From: Bog-257 sp963846715
Lineage (GTDB): Bacteria > Acidobacteriota > Terriglobia > Terriglobales > Acidobacteriaceae
DNA length: 64,000 bases
Assembly: GCA_963846715.1 (NCBI GenBank)
Contig: CAWJXA010000002.1
Coordinates: 434,001 to 498,000 of the forward strand
Reading direction: 5' to 3'
Below are positions 53,794 to 62,138 of this stretch, piece after piece. Under the pieces are notes generated by a model. The model saw only the letters and a program-made list of their open reading frames with translations, did not search any database and was not told the origin of the DNA. The translations under genes and the position numbers were made by a program. Within the stretch, counting starts at the first letter, position 1, and each line of letters starts with the position of its first letter.

Positions 53794-55371
53794 ATGAAAG
53801 CTCTTCCTTCGGAAACCGATTTCATCGTAGTGGGTGCGGGCATTGCGGGTCTGCGGGCCTCGGTGGAGCTCGCTTCTGCGGGCCGCGTCCTGTGTCTGGC
53901 CAAACGTGAGGTTACCGAGTCCAACACGCAGTACGCACAAGGTGGTATCGCGGCCGCGCTCAGCGATGATGATGAAGTTCGCCTCCACCTGGAAGACACA
54001 CTGAAGGCCGGCGACGGTCTATGTAACGAAGAGGCCGCGCGAGTCCTGGTTGAGGAGGGTCCACTCCGCATCGAGGAGCTCATCGAGTGGGGTACGGAAT
54101 TCGATCGCGCCGGTACGAAGATTGCCTTCACGCGCGAGGGGGCGCATAGCCGCAACCGCGTGCTCCACGCCCACGGAGACTCCACCGGACGTGAGATAGG
54201 CCGTGCGCTATTCCTGAAGGCCGAAGCCCTGAAAGCGATTGCCTTTCGGGAGTTCGAATTTACCACTGACTTACTCGTCCGAGACGGCCGCGTGGTTGGC
54301 GCTCGCATTCTCGATCAGTCTGGCCAATCGCATGAAATTTTTGCCAGCGCCACATTGCTGGCTACCGGCGGCTTGGGCCAGGTCTATAGCGACACCACGA
54401 ATCCATCGGTCGCGACCGGGGATGGGGTTGCCATGGCGCATCGGGCCGGCGCCGAGATCAGCGATATGGAGTTCGTGCAATTCCATCCGACCGCGCTATA
54501 TCTAAAAAACGCTCCCCGGTTCCTGTTGTCGGAAGCTTTGCGCGGCGAAGGCGCCTACCTCCGAAATATTGAGTTGAAACGCTTCATGCCGAAGTATCAC
54601 GAGGCAGCGGAGCTAGCCCCGCGTGACGTTGTGGCGCGCGCGATCACGCATGAATTGGAACTGGTGAAGCGGCCCGATGCCGCGGTATACCTCGATCTCA
54701 CTCACCTGAATGCCGACCGCGTTCGCAAGCGTTTCCCGACGATCTACTCCACTTGCATGCAGTACAACATCGACATCGCGACGGAACTGGTCCCCATTCG
54801 TCCGGCCGCGCACTATGCCATGGGCGGAGTGCGCACCGATCTTCGGGGACAGACTTCCCTTCCCGGACTCTATGCGGCGGGAGAGGTGGCGTGCACCGGC
54901 GTCCACGGAGCTAACCGGCTGGCCAGCAATTCCTTGCTGGAAGGCTTGGTGTACGGGGCACGTGCGGCCCAAAAAATGCGCGACGAGATCCGGCGTCATC
55001 CTGAGCATGTGGGGGCCACAAGCCTTGGAGACGCAACCGAATCTGGCGACGGCCAGCCGGCACAGACCGAGGCGTTCATCAAGAAAGTGCAATCGTTAAT
55101 GTGGCGTTATGTAGGCGTCGTGCGCGACGGTAAGGACCTTCGGCAAGTTATATCGGAGCTCAGCACCCTGGAGAACCAATTGCCTGCCGGCCGCGATCGT
55201 CGAGCACACGAGGCGGCGAACATATTGCAAGCTGGATTATTGATCGCTCGATCCGGGCTGGCACGCGAAGAGAGTCGCGGAGCTCATTACCGGCTCGACT
55301 TCCCCCTCAAGAACGATGCGAAGTTCCGCAAACACTCCGTGGTTTGTGGCGAGAACATTCGCTTCGAATAA
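53794..55371 (+). CDS. nadB: L-aspartate oxidase
   Basis: Oxidises aspartate to iminoaspartate, the first step of de novo NAD synthesis; an FAD enzyme. The 525-residue protein shows the FAD loop DFIVVGAGIAGLRASVEL, the QYAQGGIAAAL segment, EFVQFHPTALY and the active-site MGGVRTD, plus GEVACTGVHGANRLASNSLL. ATG at 53794 fits this start; the upstream frame overlaps the divergent aroB and is not coding. nadA and nadC are not nearby. Confidence 0.96.
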   Translation: MKALPSETDFIVVGAGIAGLRASVELASAGRVLCLAKREVTESNTQYAQGGIAAALSDDDEVRLHLEDTLKAGDGLCNEEAARVLVEEGPLRIEELIEWGTEFDRAGTKIAFTREGAHSRNRVLHAHGDSTGREIGRALFLKAEALKAIAFREFEFTTDLLVRDGRVVGARILDQSGQSHEIFASATLLATGGLGQVYSDTTNPSVATGDGVAMAHRAGAEISDMEFVQFHPTALYLKNAPRFLLSEALRGEGAYLRNIELKRFMPKYHEAAELAPRDVVARAITHELELVKRPDAAVYLDLTHLNADRVRKRFPTIYSTCMQYNIDIATELVPIRPAAHYAMGGVRTDLRGQTSLPGLYAAGEVACTGVHGANRLASNSLLEGLVYGARAAQKMRDEIRRHPEHVGATSLGDATESGDGQPAQTEAFIKKVQSLMWRYVGVVRDGKDLRQVISELSTLENQLPAGRDRRAHEAANILQAGLLIARSGLAREESRGAHYRLDFPLKNDAKFRKHSVVCGENIRFE

Positions 55372-55376
55372 TGCTG

Positions 55377-56333
55377 CTACGCGCCTTCCGCTTTTTTCTT
55401 CGGGAACATGAGCGACAGCAGAATTGAAACCACTAAAATACCAGCGACTACCCCCAGCGCAACGCCAATAGGAATCTGCAGATAGCCCGACGCCAACATT
55501 TTTACGCCAATAAAGATCAGAATCAGCGACAAGCCATAATGCAAAAAGTGGAAAATCTCAATCATTCCAGCCAGCGCAAAATACAGCGACCGCAATCCGA
55601 GAATCGCAAACACGTTGGATGTGTAGACAATGAACGGCACGCGCGTCACAGCCAGTACGGCCGGGATGGAGTCTGTCGCAAACAGGAGGTCGGTTGTTTC
55701 GACCATGATCAGCACCACCGCCAACGGCGTCGCGTACCGCACTAACCCGCGGCGCACGAAAAACTTACTGCCCTCATAGTCTTTCGTTAAGGGAAACAGC
55801 TTGCGAAAGCCACGTAGCACCAGGTTCGTTTCAGGATTGATCTCCTCGTCCTTTTGGCCCAGCAGTTTGATACCGCTATAGATGAGGATCGCGCCGAAAA
55901 TGTAGATAAACCAGTGAAAGCGATTGAGCAGCGTGATGCCCGCCACAATGAAGACGGCACGCATGACCAGCGCGCCCAAGATTCCCCAGAACAGCACCTC
56001 GTGCTGAAAGTGCCGCGGAACACGGAAGTAGCGGAAGATAAGAAGAAAGACGAACAGGTTATCGACGCTAAGAGACTGCTCGATGAGGTAGCCGGCGATG
56101 AACTCCAGGGAAAGCTCAGAGTTGGGCTTGGCCGTTCCCCCAACCATCGTATGTCCGAAAAAATAGATGAGTACGGCGAATCCCGCGGCCAGAGAAATCC
56201 ACACCAGGGTCCAGCCGATGGCCTCACGAAATCCAACCACGTGCTTCTCGCGGTGAAAAACGCCCAGGTCGAGCGCGAGCAATACGAGCACGAACAGGTT
56301 GAATAAAACCCAGAAGAGCCAGTTGGAAGGCAT
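55377..56333 (-). CDS. TerC/Alx-family membrane protein
   Basis: A 318-residue integral membrane protein of the TerC/Alx family, tied to manganese homeostasis and tellurite response. It has eight or nine helices; family words are SLSVDNLFVFLLIF (acidic residue in helix 3), ETTDLLFATDSIPAVLA and FHFLHYGLSLILIFIGVKML. ATG at 56333 is used (MPSNWLFWVLF). It is convergent with nadB, 5 bases from its stop codon. No yybP-ykoY riboswitch-like region is recognisable upstream. Confidence 0.92.
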   Translation of the reverse strand: MPSNWLFWVLFNLFVLVLLALDLGVFHREKHVVGFREAIGWTLVWISLAAGFAVLIYFFGHTMVGGTAKPNSELSLEFIAGYLIEQSLSVDNLFVFLLIFRYFRVPRHFQHEVLFWGILGALVMRAVFIVAGITLLNRFHWFIYIFGAILIYSGIKLLGQKDEEINPETNLVLRGFRKLFPLTKDYEGSKFFVRRGLVRYATPLAVVLIMVETTDLLFATDSIPAVLAVTRVPFIVYTSNVFAILGLRSLYFALAGMIEIFHFLHYGLSLILIFIGVKMLASGYLQIPIGVALGVVAGILVVSILLSLMFPKKKAEGA

Positions 56334-56495
56334 GAGCGAAGTCTCGAACAGCCATTCTATCTGGCGGGACTGAATCGAGTGGTGCCTTCGACGCAACGGC
56401 GTTTTGCAACTACAATGAAATCAACGGCCTCGTCCGGAACTGTAGCGGCTCTCCACGAGCCATCATCACTTCATCCATCAGCGAAAGGAATCCTC

Positions 56496-57023
56496 ATGGC
56501 CCGGCAACCCGGCGTTTACGCAACTCTCGACACCAGCGAAGGAACAGTCGTCTGCCGTCTCTTCGAAGAAGAAGCGCCCCTCACGGTGAAGAACTTCATC
56601 GAACTTGCGGAAGGGACGCGCGAGTGGACGCATCCGCAGACGCGCAGCAAGAGCAAGACTCCCCTGTACAACAGCACCATCTTCCACCGTGTCATTCCCG
56701 ACTTCATGGTGCAGGGGGGAGACCCTACCGGCACCGGCATGGGCGGCCCGGGCTACCAGTTTCAGGACGAGACCAAGGGCTCGCCGCACAAGTTCGACAA
56801 GCCGGGCAAACTGGCGATGGCCAACTCGGGCCCCGGAACCAACGGCTCGCAATTCTTCATCACCGTCGCACCGACACAATGGCTGACGGGCAATCACACG
56901 ATCTTTGGCGAGGTTATAGAAGGTCAGGATGTAGTGGACAAAATAACCAAGCTGCCGCGCAACCGCCAGGACAAACCCAACAAAGATGTGGTCTTGAATT
57001 CGGTGAAGATCGAGCGAGTGTAG
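56496..57023 (+). CDS. Cyclophilin-type peptidyl-prolyl isomerase
   Basis: A 175-residue cytoplasmic cyclophilin. The catalytic Arg lies in IFHRVIPDFMVQGGDPTGTG; further core words are GKLAMANSGPGTNGSQFFIT and LTGNHTIFGEVIEG. The N-terminus has no signal peptide. ATG at 56496 has AAAGGA 6-7 bases upstream. It is divergent from the terC gene. Confidence 0.95.
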   Translation: MARQPGVYATLDTSEGTVVCRLFEEEAPLTVKNFIELAEGTREWTHPQTRSKSKTPLYNSTIFHRVIPDFMVQGGDPTGTGMGGPGYQFQDETKGSPHKFDKPGKLAMANSGPGTNGSQFFITVAPTQWLTGNHTIFGEVIEGQDVVDKITKLPRNRQDKPNKDVVLNSVKIERV

Positions 57024-57035
57024 GCAGGTTTTCAG

Positions 57036-57061
57036 TAGGTGGAGATCCTGATCTCCACCTA
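57036..57061. terminator. Hairpin between cyclophilin and glycosyltransferase genes
   Basis: A perfect 11-bp stem (57036-57046 with 57051-57061) and a 4-base loop lie 12 bases after the cyclophilin stop. It has no T tract on either strand, so it may be a weak bidirectional terminator. Confidence 0.5.
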
Positions 57062-57079
57062 TTCATCAAAAGAAAAACG

Positions 57080-58168
57080 CTAGTTCTTCATCACTTCCCT
57101 AAACACGGCCTCGTACTTCTGAGCGATAGCTTCCCAGCGATATAGCGCATCCGCTCGCTGCTTGGCCCGGGCGGCTAGTTGTTGGCGAGCGGCGGGATCG
57201 TCGAGCAACGATTGCAGCTTCGCCGCAAGGTCCTTCTCCGACTTCTCGTACTTCACCCCGGCGTCGCCCGCGGTCTCGGCGTTCTCCGGGGTATCGAGAT
57301 AGAGCACCGCATTGTTGGCAGCCATCGCTTCAATAAGCGCTGGATGAACTCCGCCGACTTCGCAAGCGAAGACAAACACGCCGGCGTGCTTCTGCAATGC
57401 CCAGTATCCATCGCCATAAACCGCTCCAGTGAAACGCACACGCTTATCGCCCAAGGATTTCATGCGATTGAGGTAGCCGGAGTCGTAAGGATTATCGCCC
57501 ACCACGACGAGCGGCCAGTCGCTATGCACGTTGCGCCAACTCCGCAGAACCAGATCAGGATTGTTCTCCGGCTCAAGACGGCTGACATACAACACGTAAC
57601 GGCCTGACTGTAAATTGAAGCCGTTCAGGCTGTCATCGCCCGGCGGCATTTCGGAGCCATAGCCGATGACCGTCGACTCGCTACCATACTTCGTTAGGTA
57701 GTAGTCATGAATGGCTCTGGCGTCCGTGACTAAACGATTTGCGCTAAACGACGACATCCACTCGCAGAAATGAAGCACTTGTGCGCCGAGACCCTTCCAT
57801 TTCTCGCGCTTGCGATCGAGGCCATCGACGTTGAGCACGACAGGCTTGCCAAAAAGCCGCGGTATGTATGCGAACGGACTGTTGGCCACGTTGCACAACA
57901 GCACAACATCGTTGTCGCTAAAAGCGACGCGGACGGCAGCGAACAGAGTACTTACCCACGTATCGAGGTGTTTTTGATGAAGGCTGGGAACCACCACGCG
58001 CCGAACGCGCCGGTCGTAGACATCATCCTGGCTGACGAAGGCCCTGCGGCAGTACACCGTGACTTCATGTCCCTGGTCTATAAAACGCGAGCTGATCTGC
58101 TCAGCAAAGCGTTCGAAGCCGCCATAGCGATTGGGAATGCCGCGTGTTCCGACGATGGCGATCTTCAT
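57080..58168 (-). CDS. GT4 glycosyltransferase with DUF1972 N-terminus
   Basis: A 362-residue GT-B transferase. The N-terminus MKIAIVGTRGIPNRYGGFER is the DUF1972 signature (rhamnosyltransferase-like). The donor end includes FACEVGGVHPALIEAMAANN, which carries the E-x7-E pair in slightly altered form. No membrane segment is present. It is the last gene of the polysaccharide cluster in transcription order. ATG at 58168 gives the normal start. Confidence 0.88.
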   Translation of the reverse strand: MKIAIVGTRGIPNRYGGFERFAEQISSRFIDQGHEVTVYCRRAFVSQDDVYDRRVRRVVVPSLHQKHLDTWVSTLFAAVRVAFSDNDVVLLCNVANSPFAYIPRLFGKPVVLNVDGLDRKREKWKGLGAQVLHFCEWMSSFSANRLVTDARAIHDYYLTKYGSESTVIGYGSEMPPGDDSLNGFNLQSGRYVLYVSRLEPENNPDLVLRSWRNVHSDWPLVVVGDNPYDSGYLNRMKSLGDKRVRFTGAVYGDGYWALQKHAGVFVFACEVGGVHPALIEAMAANNAVLYLDTPENAETAGDAGVKYEKSEKDLAAKLQSLLDDPAARQQLAARAKQRADALYRWEAIAQKYEAVFREVMKN

Positions 58169-58173
58169 AAGAA

Positions 58174-58240
58174 GCAATTAGCAGTTAGCGACTAGCAAAG
58201 CTGTCAGCTGTCAGCTGTCAGCTCTCGGCCATCAGCCACA
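58174..58240. repeat. Short-word repeats upstream of the GT4 gene
   Basis: AATTAGCAGTTAGCGACTAGC is followed by three exact copies of the 7-base word CTGTCAG (58201-58221) and by CTCTCGGCCATCAGC. It resembles the arms at 32081-32231 in wording (GTCAGC, CATCAGC). Confidence 0.6.
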
Positions 58241-58253
58241 TCTCTTCATGCGT

Positions 58254-58303
58254 GTCATCCTGAGCGGAGGCGCGCCTCAGTTGCGGGCCGCAGTCGAAGG
58301 ACC
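58254..58303. repeat. REP-like dispersed repeat overlapping the GT2 gene end
   Basis: Begins with GTCATCCTGAGCGGA and ends with AGTCGAAGGACC. The first 15 bases recur with one change at 12552-12566. From memory, wording of this sort is common as a dispersed repeat in acidobacterial genomes. It runs across the stop codon of the GT2 gene (58277) and encodes its last residues. Confidence 0.5.
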
Positions 58304-59308
58304 ACTGCTGGCGTCCGCTCTTTCCACGTCCACTGCGCGCGGAGTGTTGCTGAACCACCATAGCAAATCACGATCCGAAACGCGGCGGCGTGCCTGGATA
58401 ATGGTCCGCTTGCGGCGGATGCTGTCCCGCACCTTCCACCAGTAAGTGACCGCCGACCACAACCGCTGATCACGCACCATCGCGTATCCGAAGGTCATCA
58501 GATCGCGCCAGGCCACTGGCAGAAACAGCCGCCAGCAGAGCCACCCGGACGCGTTCTTGCCACGCATCAGGAAACGGTTTTTTGCCGAGTGCCAATTAAT
58601 GACCAAGGGTAGGTTTTTGCGCCGTTCCGGAGTCACGCGTCGCACGTGCCAGGCCACCGCCGCAGGCGTGTACAGGCACTTCCAGCCCATTAGCTGCGCG
58701 CGCCAGGCCAGGTCGGCATCCTCGCGAAATGCAAAGAAATCCTCATCGAAGAATTCCCCCTGCACCAATACTGCCTCAATGAAATCGCGGCGGAAGAATG
58801 CGGCCGCACCGCTGGCGCCGAATACATATTGCACGCGATCGAACTGGCCGCGGTCGGTCTCCTCTGCGCCACGATCAAGGTGACGCATGTTGCGCGTGAA
58901 GTAAATGCCTGTGGAGTCGATGATGTTGCTTCGGTGTTGTTCCGCGACTGGGTCCCAGCGTAATAATTTTCCACAGACGGAGCCCGCATTGGGATGCGCT
59001 TGTCCTCCGGCCACCACTTGAGTGACGAAGTCAGTACTGAGCACAACGTCGGGATTAAGGCACAGCACCCAATCTCCGCTCGCCGCCCGGATCGCCTGAT
59101 TTTGTCCAGCAGCGAACCCGATGTTACGGTCGTTGTAGATCACCCGCCATCGTGACTCGACTTGGCGCAAGAGGTCTCGCGTGCCATCGGTCGAGGCGTT
59201 GTCCACAATGATTACTTCGAGGTCGCGATAATCCTGCTCCGCGATCGAGGCGAAGTACGCATCGAGATATTGTGCCGAGTTCCAAGTAACGATTGTGACA
59301 GAGACCAT
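58277..59308 (-). CDS. GT2-family glycosyltransferase
   Basis: A 343-residue GT-A transferase. It has VSVTIVTWNSAQYLDAYFAS, then VIIVDNASTDGT, a donor-binding LNPDVVL (the DxD-like site) and acceptor words DEDFFAFREDADLAWRAQL. This matches rhamnosyltransferase/GalA-type GT2 enzymes. The last nine or so residues (SSGPSTAARN) come from a dispersed repeat. ATG at 59308 gives a normal start. It is upstream of the GT4 gene in the same polysaccharide cluster. Confidence 0.88.
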   Translation of the reverse strand: MVSVTIVTWNSAQYLDAYFASIAEQDYRDLEVIIVDNASTDGTRDLLRQVESRWRVIYNDRNIGFAAGQNQAIRAASGDWVLCLNPDVVLSTDFVTQVVAGGQAHPNAGSVCGKLLRWDPVAEQHRSNIIDSTGIYFTRNMRHLDRGAEETDRGQFDRVQYVFGASGAAAFFRRDFIEAVLVQGEFFDEDFFAFREDADLAWRAQLMGWKCLYTPAAVAWHVRRVTPERRKNLPLVINWHSAKNRFLMRGKNASGWLCWRLFLPVAWRDLMTFGYAMVRDQRLWSAVTYWWKVRDSIRRKRTIIQARRRVSDRDLLWWFSNTPRAVDVERADASSGPSTAARN

Positions 59309-59429
59309 TGAGCCAGTGCGCCCGGTTGGGTACAAGCTTCAGTTTAGGCGAGGTAGTCATGATATGGCGATTTGTCGACAACAATCCCATGGCGACATGC
59401 CAATCTAGCTGCACCTGCTTGAGTTATTG

Positions 59430-60407
59430 CTACCGACGGGATACAGTTTCGACCGCAACTGCAACGCCGTTGCAAGTTGCCGGACGAAATCGCTCTTCCG
59501 CCATTTGATTAAGCACGGCGGCATCCTTTGCTGAACTGCCTGACTCTAGAATCTTCAAGTTATGCCACCGGCCGTCTGTTTCGATGGAACCGTACACTAC
59601 AACATCGAATCGTCCTTCCCAAGCAGGGAAAGGCGGGACAGCCTCAGCGGGATTCGGATTCGGGCACCAGTTGAGCCATGTGGCGTCAGAAGGTTTTTGG
59701 ATCAATGCAGATGCCGATTCCTGCACTGTTTCAAGCGTCTGGACCGAAAACTCTACCACCAGATTCTTGCCGTCGAAAATTCTTATGCGCTTCGGCATCT
59801 TCCTGCTTCCGACTGACGAATAATCCGAGAACTCGTATGAACGATTTGCGGGGATATATTCCTCGCGCACAAGTTCTGGCAGATTCTCGTCAAAACAAAG
59901 CTCTCGCAGCGGGGAGCCTTTCCAGATTGTTCTAGTGGGGGAGTCTTTCCGTGTTGTGCTAATGTATCGAAACTCAACTCCGTCCCGTTTTTTCGATTTT
60001 ATTTTGCTTGGAGTTTCGATTGGCCACAGACTTAACCGAGCATAGAAATTAATGGCCTGCATCAACTGCCACATGCGAAAGGTCGGGTAACTTGGCTCCC
60101 GTGTCTGCCAGATTCCTCCATTTCCGCCAACGCGAACTTGTTGGAAGCCGTTGGACGAAATTTCTTCGCGCCATCGCGTTGGGGAGAACCAAAGGAGCCT
60201 ATAGCTGCCATCCTCCACCATGTGGCCGTCACGCTGGATCGAAACCTTAGCGTTTAGTTTGAAGGGGTCTGTGCTCCCCGAACGTGGATCAGCGAGCTGC
60301 GCCTCGTGCAATAGGTTCAGCGACTCAATAGAACGGCCTGGAGGAGCAGCAAATGCATATGCTGCTCCAAAGAATGTCACGACCACCACCAAAACAATCC
60401 GTCGCAT
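59430..60407 (-). CDS. Exported protein with TonB-like C-terminal domain
   Basis: A 325-residue protein: signal peptide (about 1-20, ending FAAPPG), a long middle of unknown fold (LLWFSPTRWREEISSNGFQQ, beta-rich, resembling a lipoprotein-carrier fold), and a C-terminal TonB-type domain with VYGSIETDGRWHNLKILESG, AAVLNQMAEERFRPATCNGV and a final VAVAVE. No ExbB/ExbD or classic TonB membrane anchor is present. It sits between glycosyltransferase genes. Codon wording is plainer than its neighbours, with a more AT-rich 5' part. Confidence 0.75.
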   Translation of the reverse strand: MRRIVLVVVVTFFGAAYAFAAPPGRSIESLNLLHEAQLADPRSGSTDPFKLNAKVSIQRDGHMVEDGSYRLLWFSPTRWREEISSNGFQQVRVGGNGGIWQTREPSYPTFRMWQLMQAINFYARLSLWPIETPSKIKSKKRDGVEFRYISTTRKDSPTRTIWKGSPLRELCFDENLPELVREEYIPANRSYEFSDYSSVGSRKMPKRIRIFDGKNLVVEFSVQTLETVQESASALIQKPSDATWLNWCPNPNPAEAVPPFPAWEGRFDVVVYGSIETDGRWHNLKILESGSSAKDAAVLNQMAEERFRPATCNGVAVAVETVSRR

Positions 60408-60509
60408 CCACTTCGCTCCGCGATTAATTTGAAAGGTCACGCGCCATTTGGGTATTTGTCAGCGGTAACTGTTGTAATCAGCCCATATCATACCTTTGCG
60501 ACCGCAGTC

Positions 60510-61943
60510 TTAGTACGCCCCCCGTCCGGAGAGCACTATAGGAATGGTGCGCAGGAAGATCTTGAAATCGAGCCACAGCGACCAGTTGTCGATGTACGTA
60601 AGGTCAAGTTGCATCCAGCGATTGAAGTCCACGTGGTTGCGGCCTTCTAACACCCAGGTGCAAGTCAGACCGGGACGCATGCGCAACCGCCGACGCTGCC
60701 AGTCTTCGTACTGCTCCACTTCTTCGGGCACAGCGGGACGCGGTCCCACAAACGACATATCTCCCAGCAGAATGTTCCAAAGCTGGGGCAACTCGTCCAG
60801 GCTGAAACGGCGCAGCCAGCGTCCAACCGTGGTGATGCGAGGGTCGTCGCTGATCTTAAACACCGGCCCGTCCAGCTCGTTCAACTGGTGTAGCTCGGCG
60901 CGCATCTGTTCAGCGTTGTTGATCATGGAGCGGAACTTGTAGAGCGTGAAGCGGCGGCCGCCCAGCCCGCATCGGGTCTGACGAAACAGCACAGGACCGG
61001 GAGACATGAGCTTGATCATGGCCGCAATGCACAGCAGTACCGGCGAGAACACGATCAAGGCCGCGAAAGAAAGCGCGACATCGAAAATTCGCTTGAAGAA
61101 GAGTCGCAATTCGCTGTCGGGAGCACTCGACAAGCTGAGCAACTGGACCTCGCGAAACTTCTCCAGGTAAATCCGCGAGTAAGCGGCGGGCAGAAATTCC
61201 AGTTGCACTCGGGTCCTCATTCCGACATCGGCGCAGTGCTGCATCACCGGTTCGAGCTTCGCGAGTTCCTGCATATTTACGGCAAAAACGATCTCATCGA
61301 TCACTTCTTGTTGCAGTATTCCTGCCAACTCCTCGATGCCGTGAACTCTGTACCCACCCAACTCCTTCAGCGATCCATCCCCTGAGTTGGGATCAACAAA
61401 GGCGACCAGCCGCAGCCCCATCCCCCAGCTTTCCTCAATCAGGGCCGCCATCTCACGCGCGCGTGGTCCGCAACCGACGATCAACAAGTAGTGGTAGCGC
61501 TTGAGCCGGTCACGCATCCACGAGACACCCGAGTACGTCACTGCCCGGCCCGTTACCAGAAGAACAAAATCGACTGCCCCGATCAGCAGGACGTAAGTCC
61601 GGCTCACATCAATGCGACGAAACAGGTACAAGCCGGCATAGATAACTACCAGTACAATGCCAAGCTGGCTGACGATATTCAGAATCAGCTGGATGGGATT
61701 GCTGAGCTCAAGGTCGCGGTAGAAGCTGGAGAAATAGCCAACCACCGCCCACGTAATCAGGAAGGCGGCCAGCAGCGGCAGATAATGACTGAAGGGATAA
61801 ATGCCCGGCAATCGCCGGCTGAAAAAATCGATATGCACCAGCAGACTGCGTAGAAGGTACGCGACCACGAAAGCGACACATGTCACTCCCAGGTCGTGCA
61901 TTAACGTGACCGAGCTTAAGAGCTTGGAACGACGATCGAACAC
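60510..61943 (-). CDS. Undecaprenyl-phosphate glucose/hexose phosphotransferase (WcaJ-like)
   Basis: Starts surface polysaccharide synthesis by moving a sugar-1-phosphate onto undecaprenyl phosphate. The 477-residue protein has four or five N-terminal membrane helices, a Rossmann-like CoA-binding middle (YLLIVGCGPRAREMAALIEE), another helix (FDVALSFAALIVFSPVLLCI) and the catalytic bacterial transferase domain. Its words are SPGPVLFRQTRCGLGGRRFTLYKF (shown here only in part), RRFSLDELPQLWNILLGDMS and FVGPRPAV. The family is full length. The upstream start is at ATG 61943. Confidence 0.93.
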   Translation of the reverse strand: MFDRRSKLLSSVTLMHDLGVTCVAFVVAYLLRSLLVHIDFFSRRLPGIYPFSHYLPLLAAFLITWAVVGYFSSFYRDLELSNPIQLILNIVSQLGIVLVVIYAGLYLFRRIDVSRTYVLLIGAVDFVLLVTGRAVTYSGVSWMRDRLKRYHYLLIVGCGPRAREMAALIEESWGMGLRLVAFVDPNSGDGSLKELGGYRVHGIEELAGILQQEVIDEIVFAVNMQELAKLEPVMQHCADVGMRTRVQLEFLPAAYSRIYLEKFREVQLLSLSSAPDSELRLFFKRIFDVALSFAALIVFSPVLLCIAAMIKLMSPGPVLFRQTRCGLGGRRFTLYKFRSMINNAEQMRAELHQLNELDGPVFKISDDPRITTVGRWLRRFSLDELPQLWNILLGDMSFVGPRPAVPEEVEQYEDWQRRRLRMRPGLTCTWVLEGRNHVDFNRWMQLDLTYIDNWSLWLDFKIFLRTIPIVLSGRGAY

Positions 61944-62138
61944 AGTAACTGCCGTTGGTTACAGTTGGACGCTATGACTTTGGAAGCCGGTCATACCGCA
62001 CGATGACGTCAACTAAATGGGCTAAGGACCCAATCGAAAACCACACGCAAGGACACGCGCCTCGTTCCTACTGTAGCAGCATTTCTAACCTTCCTGCCAT
62101 TAGTGTAGGCTACTTGATTACCCTGGAAAGCTCCCTCG

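Noticed and set aside
56334..56495. Manganese (yybP-ykoY) riboswitch before terC
   Set aside because: The spacer is short and shows none of the conserved riboswitch words.
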